Assembly: GCF_016599855.1 (NCBI RefSeq)
Contig: NZ_CP067041.1
Location: 4,154,001-4,218,000, forward strand
Length of the DNA: 64,000 nt
From: Bradyrhizobium diazoefficiens
GTDB lineage: Bacteria > Pseudomonadota > Alphaproteobacteria > Rhizobiales > Xanthobacteraceae
Reading direction: 5' to 3'
Position 1 is the stretch's first letter. The number at the start of each line of letters is the position of its first letter. Made by a program: the position numbers and the translations under genes. The notes below the pieces were generated by a model. The model searched no databases. It had not been told where the DNA came from and saw nothing but the letters and a program-made list of their open reading frames with translations. This document shows, in pieces, positions 1 to 8,841 of this stretch.

Positions 1-765
1 AATGGGATCGACAAGCGGGAGCCGGTGCCCGAAGTTGCTGAGATTGGACGCGTTCTCCTCAATGCTTTCGACTTCCATGAGAAGAATGGCCGCACTGATG
101 GTGAGGATCGAGAGCTAGCGCGAATTGCGCAAGTGTCGCTATCCGGCGACGAAGGCGTTCCGATCGTTCGACGCATCATCCGGAAAATAATGGCCGCAGT
201 GAGCCGCTATGACATTCACGCATATGATCAGGATGACTTGATAACGGGACTGCTTCGCGTTCATCCGAAGATCGTGCTCGATGAGGCTTTCTCGGGCGGC
301 GCCAAGGAGCGCGGAAAAGCAGTGCAGGCCTTTGTCGATTTTCAACGCTTTCAGAAGAACCCGCTGGGTGTCGTGCCAGATGACGTGCTTCTCGCGTGGT
401 GTGATTCTGATCCGGTGGTCCGCTATCCTCTCATGGCGGCATCGGCAGGCTTATTCAAGCGCCCTGCGAACAATGAACCGCATGAGTGGCTTCCCCTAGC
501 ATCGAAACTGCTCAACAAGGCCCCCGATCCTCATGCCCTATTGAACGAGATCGTGCGGCGCTTACGTCCGCGGAGCTGGAGCGGATCACTCGCGACGAAA
601 TTGGAAAAACGGCTAAAGCTGCTTGAACGGCTTCCGGCCGACTACACTCCAGACCTTTCCGATGCGCTTAACAAGGCCAAGACTGACCTTCACGAGTGGA
701 TCGCTAAGGAGCGTGAACGCGAGGCTGCAGAGAGCCGGGCCCGCGGCGGCAGATTTGAAGACTAA
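1..765 (+). CDS. C-terminal part of an unrecognised protein (5' end outside window)
   Basis: The frame is open from base 1 (N-G-I-D-K-R-E-P before the GTG at 25), so the visible 254 codons are probably the tail of a longer protein whose start lies to the left. There is no signal peptide or membrane segment. The protein is mainly helical and soluble. It has a tryptophan-bearing region, HEWLPLASKLL then RLRPRSWSGSLATKLEKRL, and a charged helix at the C-terminus that ends RGGRFED. The wording resembles C-termini of large multidomain proteins of unknown role, but I cannot name a family. A complete 246-residue protein starting at GTG 25 is less likely. Confidence 0.6.
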   Translation, partial: NGIDKREPVPEVAEIGRVLLNAFDFHEKNGRTDGEDRELARIAQVSLSGDEGVPIVRRIIRKIMAAVSRYDIHAYDQDDLITGLLRVHPKIVLDEAFSGGAKERGKAVQAFVDFQRFQKNPLGVVPDDVLLAWCDSDPVVRYPLMAASAGLFKRPANNEPHEWLPLASKLLNKAPDPHALLNEIVRRLRPRSWSGSLATKLEKRLKLLERLPADYTPDLSDALNKAKTDLHEWIAKEREREAAESRARGGRFED

Positions 766-775
766 ATTAGATTGT

Positions 776-1100
776 TCTGCTCGCTCGACGCCACCGCCGC
801 CCGCCCCGCAATCTCCTCACTCCGCCAGCACCTCACCGAATGTCCATCAGTACGCGCCTCCAGCGTCGCCCCCGGCGACACACGTCCTCGGCATATTGGC
901 AACGCGGGCCGAACGCGCAGCCGTTCGGCGGATCGAGCGGATTCGAAAGATTACCGCCTGTTGTTGCCAGCGGTGCGTAACGCAAGGGATTGGGGATCGC
1001 GGCGATAAGGGCTGCATATAGGGGTGCGCTGGCCGCTCAGAAATTTCGGCCGAAATACATGACAGCGACACGGTGGCTCATGTTCGACGCGGAGTGGCTA
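776..1100 (-). pseudogene. Decayed duplicate of the 3' end of a peptide ABC transporter ATPase gene
   Basis: Bases 799-1100 align by eye with 5050-5370, the end of the intact dppF-like gene, in the same orientation. Both share the run CCGCCCCGCAATCTCCTCAC, then the stretch encoding the C-terminal oligopeptide-transporter domain, and later a match around GCATATAGGGGTGCGC (GCGTATAGGGGTGCGC in the intact gene). Many substitutions and indels destroy the frame, so this is a dead fragment. It is either a remnant of a second transporter operon or an old duplication. No other transporter sequence is recognisable beside it. Confidence 0.75.
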
Positions 1101-1272
1101 GAGCGCCTGCGGCCGGGGCGTTTGACACGTCGGGCAAAACAGGAGCACGAAGTCATTATGGCAGCGATCGCGGTTCTGAGGAGCGCCGAGCAAGCTGGGC
1201 CCACCCGGCTCCGTCATTCCCGCTTGATCCCGCCACGACCCCGCGCCAGATTGCACTGCGGCCGAGGATTGA

Positions 1273-1617
1273 ATGCAGCAGATTGAAGAGTGGCTCGAGC
1301 AGCTGGGCATGTCTGCCTATGCCCAGCGGTTTCTCGAAAGTCGCATCGATATCTCCGTCCTCGGAGATCTCAACGACCAAGACCTCCGGGAGCTGGGAAT
1401 CGTCCTCGGCGATCGCAAGAAGATCCTGCGCGCAATCCGTGAGTTGCAGGCCTCCAACAAGGCGTTGTCAGTCACATCGGCGGAAGCGGCCCCCGATGTC
1501 GCCGAACGGCGTCAGTTGACGGTCATGTTCTGCGATCTGGTCGACTGGACGGCGCTGTCGACGCTGGCCGCCCTTTCCCAGCGAGAAGGAAGCGCGCGGC
1601 GAGACCCGTCCTACTGA
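1273..1617 (+). pseudogene. Truncated SAM-domain class III adenylate/guanylate cyclase
   Basis: Residues 1-65 form a sterile alpha motif domain (start MQQIEEWLEQLGMSAYAQRF). It is followed by AERRQLTVMFCDLVDWTALST, the opening of a class III nucleotide cyclase catalytic domain whose first metal-binding Asp lies in FCDLV. After residue ~98 the reading passes into unrelated sequence and stops at 114, whereas family members usually run to about 1,000 residues with AAA and TPR regions. The second metal Asp and all downstream domains are absent, so this is a gene fragment. It sits among other broken genes. Confidence 0.8.
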
Positions 1618-1666
1618 CGTCTCCTATGGATGCGTGGGTCCGCACTTGTCCCGGCGCCGGTCTCTC

Positions 1667-1876
1667 TCAACGCCAAGCCTTTTCGTTCTTCTGCTCGTAA
1701 TCCCTAAACGCCTTCTCGAGCCCGCGCAGAACTTCGGCGGACGTCTCGAACATCGCTTTCAGTTGCGGTTCGTCCACTTTCTCTATGTCTTCACGCAGAT
1801 GGTTCCGGATATCCTGCAGTGCCTTCCGCATCTTCTGGGTATGGTGTCGGGGATCGCGGTCTGCCGCACTTGCCAT
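1667..1876 (-). CDS. Small conserved-looking helical protein, function unknown
   Basis: This 69-residue soluble protein is rich in charged residues: DIRNHLREDIEKVDEPQLKA, then an Ala/Leu/Glu helix and an RDYEQKNEKAW tail. It has no cysteines, signal peptide or membrane segment, and probably folds as a helical hairpin. The start ATG at 1876 has GGAG-like sequence just upstream (AGCGAGGAGACTGGCC). I recognise this style of small protein from Bradyrhizobium genomes but know no function. Neighbours on both sides are broken genes, so context is uninformative. Confidence 0.65.
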   Translation of the reverse strand: MASAADRDPRHHTQKMRKALQDIRNHLREDIEKVDEPQLKAMFETSAEVLRGLEKAFRDYEQKNEKAWR

Positions 1877-2037
1877 GGCCAGTCTCCTCGCTGCTAATAT
1901 GGCTCCGCCAGACTTGGACGCGTCCAGCGCGACGGCGCGTCAACGGACGACGGGAGGCGTCGTTCCAACGATGGAATTCGACAGAGACGGCATGAAATTA
2001 AGGATTTGCTTACCGGGTTCATCGGCCCCCGCGATCT

Positions 2038-2060
2038 CGCTTATCGAAAGCCGATAAGCG
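2038..2060. promoter_or_regulatory. Perfect 9-bp inverted repeat just upstream of chrA
   Basis: CGCTTATCG (2038-2046), a 5-base spacer and CGATAAGCG (2052-2060) form a perfect inverted repeat ending 25 bases before the chrA start. It could be a repressor operator or an mRNA hairpin. No adjacent regulator gene was seen. Confidence 0.45.
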
Positions 2061-2085
2061 TGCACGGGAATCGGATCGAACGTTC

Positions 2086-3309
2086 GTGAGCAACCTCAAT
2101 CCGTCAACCGATGTCGGCCAACGAACCCACGCCGGCTCGCCGCTGGAGGTCATGCGCATTTTCCTCAAGCTCGGGCTGACCTGTTTCGGCGGCCCGATCG
2201 CCCACATCGGCTACTTCCGCGACGAATTCGTGGTGCGGAGGAAGTGGATCGACGAGCACGCCTATGCCGATCTGGTCGGCCTCTGCCAGTTCCTGCCGGG
2301 TCCCGCCAGCAGTCAGGTGGGCTTTTCGATCGGGTTGATGCGGGCCGGCTATCTCGGCGCGCTCGCCGCCTGGACCGGGTTCACCCTGCCGTCGGCATCA
2401 ATCCTCGTTCTGTTCGCCTACGGTGCCGGCGCACTGAGCGGACCGGCTGGCGCCGGCCTGCTGCACGGATTGAAGCTCACGGCGGTGGCGATCGTGGCGC
2501 AAGCGGTCTGGGGCATGGCGCGCAACCTTTGTCCCGACCGCGCTCGCGCGTCGATCGCGGCGGCCGCAGCGCTCATCATCCTGTTCGGCATGACATCGAT
2601 CGCCCAGATCGGAGCGATCGTCCTCGGCGGGCTCGCCGGTCTTTGGCTGTGCCAGCGATGCGCCGGCGCCGTCCGAGCATGTCGCAATTCCCGTGTCCCG
2701 AACCGTGGGGCTGCTCACCCTCGGGGCGTTCTTCGCCCTGCTGGCGGGGCTTCCCGCGCTACGTGCCCTGACCGGATATTCGGGCGTCGCCCTGTTCGAT
2801 GCCTTCTACCGCTCCGGCGCGCTCGTCTTTGGCGGTGGCCATGTCGTCCTTCCCCTGCTCCGGGAAGCCTTCGTTGCGCCGGGCTGGCTCAGCGACGATG
2901 CCTTTCTTGCCGGCTACGGCGCAGCCCAGGCGGTGCCGGGTCCGCTATTCACTTTCGCGGCCTATCTCGGACGGTGGTCTCGCCGGACCCGCACGGCGTG
3001 GCCGGAGCGGCGCTCGGCCTTGTCGGCATCTTCCTTCCCGGACTCCTGGTCCTGCTCGGCGCGCTGCCGTTCTGGGACTCTTTCCGCAAGCGCGCCGGTG
3101 CCCAGGCCATGATGCGCGGCGTCAATGCCGCAGTGGTCGGCGTGCTGGGTGCAGCGCTCTACGATCCGGTCTGGACGACGACCGTGCATACGCCACGGGA
3201 TTTCGGCATCGCGCTTGTCGGCTTCGTCCTGTTGGTCGCCTGGCGCGCCCCTCCGCTCATTGTCGTCGCCTTCAGCGCCGCTGCCGAAACGGCGATGGCG
3301 CTGCTTTGA
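2086..3309 (+). pseudogene. chrA: Chromate transporter with two compensating frameshifts
   Basis: The product belongs to the ChrA chromate efflux family. The N-terminal half is normal: FLKLGLTCFGGPIAHIGYF, then LCQFLPGPASSQVG at about residues 67-80. Near 2650 the ChrA-like sequence moves to the +1-shifted frame (SEHVAIPVSRTVGLLTLG, then ALVFGGGHVVLPLL and AAQAVPGPLFTFAAYLG). Near 2975 it returns to the first frame (VVSPDPHGVAGAALGLVGIF) and ends at 3309. The out-of-frame middle has no stop, so a 407-residue product could be made with about 108 nonsense residues covering the second GGG/PGP motif. Such a protein should not transport. Sequencing error at both sites is possible. The start is a GTG. 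Confidence 0.85.
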
Positions 3310-3558
3310 GATCGGGTCCAGAAATATCCGAACAAGCGGCTTTATCCGACATCAATGACGTTCTCTTGGCCCGCTTGGCAACCCGTCTTGAGCCAAAAGC
3401 AGCGGTCGGCGCAAGGGCGGTTTCGCTTCCAGTCTACACGCATAGCCGTCATCGCATTTGCTTCGAACCGATGCGGCAGCGGGCCACTTCCGGACATGCC
3501 TGCAAATTAGCGCGGTCCGCCGAACCTTAGCCCCTTTGAGGGGCCTCCAGCTTTCGCG

Positions 3559-4290
3559 TCAGCGTCGTCGGGAAGCTATGCGCTCAATATCAGCCGCGCA
3601 TTGATCATTAAGAAGATCGCCTAGCCTGCCCACATCCTTGATACCGAAGTACACGTTGCAAGGGGTCTCGGCCAAACGGAAGTGAGGCAACCTGCGCCAG
3701 AATACTTTCAGGTATCTGCGGTCGCGAAAAACTGGCTCAGATTGATATGTGTCGTATCTGAGTTCGCCAAACGAGCCGACGATATGGCGGACGCTTACAT
3801 TTCCGTAGCCCCACAAGCCGGCATAGACGCGAGCGCCGTTGAGGTATCTCAAATCATATGTAGCAAATCCATCCGTATCGGCGACGCTCTTGAAGTACCT
3901 CAGCCATCTGACGAACATTCTTGTCTGATCGATTTTCACGATCATTCGTTCTGTCGTGAGAATATACGCAAAGGCCCCGCCGATCCGCAGCGCGAATAAC
4001 TGAGGTATGAAAGCAAATACGACTATCACGCTGACAACTATCCATCGTCCTCTTACGAGCCCTGCAATGGCGTGTTGCTCGGGTGTTAGCTCATAGATTC
4101 CGTGGTACGCGAAAAGCGCCAGCAAAAATGCTCCCCACGTAGGCACTGTTGTTGAGCAGAAGAAAGTGCTGAACCATCCTGGCGTGCCAATCCAGATAAG
4201 CCGCTCGTCTTCACCCAGCTTGGGTGTCACCCCAGAGGCGTCAACCAGGTCTGGAGGCGGATCGAATATCGACAGACCACGCTTGATCAT
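3559..4290 (-). CDS. Hypothetical membrane protein, PH-domain-like C-terminal half
   Basis: This 243-residue protein begins at ATG 4290; a TTG at 4311 is the alternative. A soluble N-terminus carries GEDERLIWIGTPGW. Two hydrophobic segments follow, one near residues 50-65 (WGAFLLALFAYHGIY) and one near 85-105 (WIVVSVIVVFAFIPQLFAL). The rest, from AYILTTERMIVK onward, has the look of a bacterial PH (DUF304-like) domain, where a line such as 'ylLTteRli' is typical. The coding sequence is clearly less GC-rich than neighbouring core genes, which suggests acquisition. Function is unknown. Confidence 0.65.
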   Translation of the reverse strand: MIKRGLSIFDPPPDLVDASGVTPKLGEDERLIWIGTPGWFSTFFCSTTVPTWGAFLLALFAYHGIYELTPEQHAIAGLVRGRWIVVSVIVVFAFIPQLFALRIGGAFAYILTTERMIVKIDQTRMFVRWLRYFKSVADTDGFATYDLRYLNGARVYAGLWGYGNVSVRHIVGSFGELRYDTYQSEPVFRDRRYLKVFWRRLPHFRLAETPCNVYFGIKDVGRLGDLLNDQCAADIERIASRRR

Positions 4291-4385
4291 TGATAGAAAG
4301 CTCGCTTGCAAAACATCGCGGCAGCTGCCTGACTAAGCAGTCGAGGACCATCAATGACGGAATTTGGGATCATGTGACTTGCGTT

Positions 4386-4745
4386 CTAGAGTCCCGTCAA
4401 CGCACGGTTTACTGATATCTCTCGCAGCCTCTTTTCATCTTCGTCCGGGCGCAATATTATTTTCCATTCAATCGTCGCCAGCGGCACTCCTGTCCATCTT
4501 TCGTAATCCCATTCGTAGTACACGCCTCGCCGCCCAACGCCCCTCGCACCAGCGGAAACCAACTCGTTCTGCAAACCTTGAAGATCTGAACCAGCAGGAA
4601 AGTGAGTGTTCAGATACGTTCGCGCCGCGCTCACAATCTGTTTTCGCGGCAAGGACTCGAAATAGCTGAAATCGAAAGTCGTCGGATGGTCTCCTCCAAT
4701 CGCCTCTCCGCAACAAATGGATGGAAGTGCGACGACTAATAGCAA
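4386..4745 (-). CDS. Hypothetical exported protein, start uncertain
   Basis: The open frame gives about 119 residues with a hydrophobic N-terminus (MLLVVALPSICCGEA) that reads like a short signal peptide with a possible cleavage site. It is followed by a soluble region with FDFSYFESLPRKQIV and VYYEWDYERWTGVPL. No ATG is available: the frame begins with TTG at 4745 and the next upstream stop is at 4791-4793, so the true start may have been lost or shifted. Base composition is AT-richer than the core genes, as in the neighbour at 3559-4290. No family recognised. Confidence 0.5.
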   Translation of the reverse strand: MLLVVALPSICCGEAIGGDHPTTFDFSYFESLPRKQIVSAARTYLNTHFPAGSDLQGLQNELVSAGARGVGRRGVYYEWDYERWTGVPLATIEWKIILRPDEDEKRLREISVNRALTGL

Positions 4746-5018
4746 TAGCCAACGCGCCGAGCCTGAGGCATCTCCATGGCCTTCAACCAGTTATTACGAA
4801 AATCTAACCGCGCCGAATATACAAGTTACTCCTCTTGACTCTACATTGTACTCATTGGCTGGAATATATACAGTTACAGCTTGCAGATTACGTCGCTGCA
4901 CCACCGAAGCCTTTATCTTGATGTCTGCTGAGGGTCATAAGCCGGCATCCACTGCCTCAGCACAAAACGTCTGCTTCAGGCCCCAGTGTCGACGCGGCGC
5001 AGATCCGTTCCTTGCATT

Positions 5019-6063
5019 CTAGGGATGAGCGCCTTCGGTCGAGGTCAAGGCCATCCGCCCCGCAATCTCCTCACTCCGCCAGCACCTCACCGCATGCCCA
5101 TCTGGACGCGTCTCCAGCGCCGGGCCCGGCTCGTGGCGGCACACATCTTCCGCGTAACGACACCTTGGGCTGAAGGCGCAGCCGTTTGGTGGATTGAGCG
5201 GGTTCGGAAGATCACCCCCCGTGGTCGCGAGCGGGGCATGGCGCAGCGGATCGGGAATGGCTGATATCAGCGCCTGCGTATAGGGGTGCGCCGGGCGTTC
5301 AAAGATCTCGCGCCAGTCGCCGTTCTCCACGATGCGGCCAAGATACATCACGGCAACCCTGTCGCTCATGTGCTCGACGACGCCGAGATCGTGGCTGATC
5401 ATCATGTAGGAGAGACCGAGCGTGTCCTTCAGTTCCAGCAGCAGATTGATGATCTGGGCGCGGATCGAGACATCGAGCGCCGAGACGGGCTCGTCGCAGA
5501 TGACGATCTTCGGATTGAGGATCAGCGCGCGCGCAATGCCGATGCGCTGGCGCTGGCCGCCGGAGAATTCATGCGGATAGCGATCGGCCTGTTCGGGACG
5601 CAGGCCGACATGCCGCAGCATCGTCGCGACGCGGTCCTCGATCTCGCTTCTTCCGGTCACGCCATGCACGCGCAGGGGATCTTCGAGCGCACGACGAACG
5701 GTCTGGCGCGGATTGAGCGAGGCATACGGATCCTGAAACACGATCTGCACGATGCGGGCCAGCGACTTGCGATTGCCGGATGACCGGCCTGTCACCACCT
5801 GCCCGTCCAGCACGATGCGGCCGCGCGTCGGTGTCAGCAGGCCCAGGATCGACAAGGCGACCGTCGACTTGCCCGAGCCGGACTCGCCGACGAGGCCGAG
5901 GCATTCGCCGCGCTTCAGCTTGAGATCGACACCGTCGACGGCGCGCAGCAGCCGCCGGTTGCGGCCCAGCAAGCCGCCTCCGACAGGAAAATGAACCGCG
6001 AGATCCTCGACGCTGAGAATGAGATCGTTGTCCGGCCTCCCCTCACCCGGTCTGTTCCTGGGG

Positions 6064-6071
<8 letters not shown>
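5019..6071 (-). CDS. dppF: Dipeptide/oligopeptide ABC transporter, ATP-binding protein (DppF/OppF type)
   Basis: This is one of two ATPases that power uptake of peptides or similar solutes across the inner membrane. Walker [10 protein letters not shown] is at residues ~62-70. The signature [15 protein letters not shown] and Walker [13 protein letters not shown] follow. The C-terminal oligopeptide/dipeptide domain includes [15 protein letters not shown]. The length, 350 residues, is normal. The start ATG at 6071 overlaps the end of the preceding dppD gene by 8 bases, which implies translational coupling. It is the last gene of a five-gene operon. The exact substrate cannot be read from sequence. 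Confidence 0.92.
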
Positions 6072-7040
<969 letters not shown>

Positions 7041-7044
<4 letters not shown>

Positions 7045-7862
7045 GTCCGCCGGCTCCGCGATTGCGGATCGAGAATGTCGCGCAGGCCGTCGCCAAGCAG
7101 ATTGAGGCCGAGCACCGTCAGGAAGATGGCAACGCCCGGAAACACCGAGAGCCATGGCGCCGTCGTGATCTGATCGCGGGCGTCCGACAACATGCTGCCC
7201 CAACTCGGAAACGGCGGACGCACGCCGAGACCGAGGAACGACAATGCGGCTTCGGACAGGACCGCGCTGCCCATGCCCAGCGTGCCGATCACGACGATCG
7301 GTCCGAGCATGTTCGGCAGCAGCTGGGTGATCATGATGCGCAGATCGCCGTAACCGAGCACGGTTGCCGCCTGCACATAGCCCTGGCTCCTCAGCGACAG
7401 CGCCGAGGCGCGCGCGATCCGGCACGTGAAGGACCAGTTGGTGAGCCCGAGCGCGATCAGCAGGCTGGTCAGGCCGGGGCCGAGCACCGCCATGATGGCC
7501 AGCGCGAAGATCAGCGAGGGGATCGCGAGCATCAGGTTGGTGAGCCCATTGACGAAATCGTCCCACCAGCCGCCCCAATAGCCCGCGCTGAGGCCCAGCG
7601 CCACGCCGATGACGCTGTTGATCAGTTGCGAGACGATGCCGACCGTCAGCGAGATGCGCGCGCCGTAGACGACGCGGGAATAGATGTCGCGGCCCTGGTC
7701 GTCGGTGCCGAACCACCAGGTCCAGCTCGGCGGCTCCTCCGCGTTCAACAGGTTGGCATCGAGGACCGGATCGGTGTGCGCCAGCCACGGCGCGAGCACG
7801 CCGACGAGGATTGCAAGCGCGAACAAGGCGCCACCGATGACGAGATTGGCGCGGAGCTTCAT
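7041..7862 (-). CDS. dppC: Peptide ABC transporter permease (DppC/OppC type)
   Basis: This inner-membrane permease has 273 residues. An N-terminal membrane segment (VIGGALFALAILVGVLAPWL) is followed by HTDPVLDANLL and the family motif FGTDDQGRDIYSRVVYGAR at about residues 55-73. The binding-protein-dependent transport domain then has roughly five more segments and an EAA-type loop (RASALSLRSQGYVQAA). The C-terminus, GDGLRDILDPQSR, is typical of DppC. The start ATG at 7862 overlaps the dppB stop (ATGA). Confidence 0.92.
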
Positions 7863-8782
7863 GCGTATCTGATCCTGGGATCGATCACCCCGTAGAGCAC
7901 GTCGATCAGCAGATTGAGCGCGAGAAAGGCCAGCACCACCACGAGAATGGAGCCCTGGACGGCGGGAATGTCGCGCTGCAGGACACTGTCGACCAGCAGC
8001 GAGCCGATGCCGGGCCAGGAGAACAGCTTCTCGACCACGACCGCCTGCCCCATCAGCCCGCCGAACTGCAGGCCGACGGTGGTGAGAATGATGACGAGCG
8101 CGTTGCGCATCACATGCCACTTCACCACCCGTGTCTCGCTCATGCCCTTGGAACGCGCGGTGCGGACGAAATCGGCGGTCATGATCTCGAGGACGGCGGC
8201 GCGCGTCGTTCGCGCAAACAGCGCCATCGGCGAGACGCCGAGCGTGATCGCCGGCAGCAGCAGGTATTTCAGTCCGCCATCGCCATAGCCGAAACTCGGC
8301 AGCCAGCCGAGCTTCAGCGCAAACAGATACATCAGCACCAGTCCGAGCCAGAACTTGGCGATGGAAAGGCCGGACACCGCCAGGACCATGGCGGCACTGT
8401 CGACCAGACCGCCCGGGCGCAATGCGGCGATGAAGCCGAGCGGCACGCCGAGCAGGACGGAAAACGCCATGGCCGTGAAGATCAGTTGCAGCGTCGGCCA
8501 GGCCCGCTTGGCGACCATGGTGGTGACAGGCTCGCGCGTCCGGAACGAGGTGCCGAAGTCACCGGTCGTGAGCTTGGCGATGTAATTGCCGAAACGCACA
8601 TAGACAGGATCGTTGAGGCCAAGCTGCTGCTTCAGGCGCAGCTCGACGTGGGGATCGGCGTCGTCGCTCATGCTCGAGGCGATGCTGCCGGGAACGACGC
8701 TGAACAGCACGAAGACCAGCAGCACGACGGCGAGCACGGTCGGGATGGTCTGCAGGAGGCGACGGATCAGGAAGGAGAGCAT
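7859..8782 (-). CDS. dppB: Peptide ABC transporter permease (DppB/OppB type)
   Basis: This 307-residue inner-membrane permease starts with the family hallmark MLSFLIRRLLQTIPTVL. It has an EAA-like loop near VLEIMTADFVRTARSKG and ends NLLIDVLYGVIDPRIRY, the classic DppB tail. ATG 8782 was chosen over an in-frame ATG at 8806, because the run GGGAGGGAAG between them fits as the ribosome binding site of the second. It partners with DppC to form the channel. Confidence 0.92.
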   Translation of the reverse strand: MLSFLIRRLLQTIPTVLAVVLLVFVLFSVVPGSIASSMSDDADPHVELRLKQQLGLNDPVYVRFGNYIAKLTTGDFGTSFRTREPVTTMVAKRAWPTLQLIFTAMAFSVLLGVPLGFIAALRPGGLVDSAAMVLAVSGLSIAKFWLGLVLMYLFALKLGWLPSFGYGDGGLKYLLLPAITLGVSPMALFARTTRAAVLEIMTADFVRTARSKGMSETRVVKWHVMRNALVIILTTVGLQFGGLMGQAVVVEKLFSWPGIGSLLVDSVLQRDIPAVQGSILVVVLAFLALNLLIDVLYGVIDPRIRYA

Positions 8783-8841
8783 CGGCACTTTCTTCCCTCC
8801 CCCCATCGCTTATTGCAACGGAGGGAGCACGAGAACGCGTG

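Noticed and set aside
1273..1617. Intact adenylate cyclase
   Set aside because: Only the SAM domain and the first catalytic motif remain, then unrelated sequence and a stop.
4921..5018. Possible fragment of a common Bradyrhizobium repeat coding like 'MSAEGHKPAS'
   Set aside because: The stretch feels familiar, but no clear arms or second copy occur in the window, so I do not list it as a repeat.
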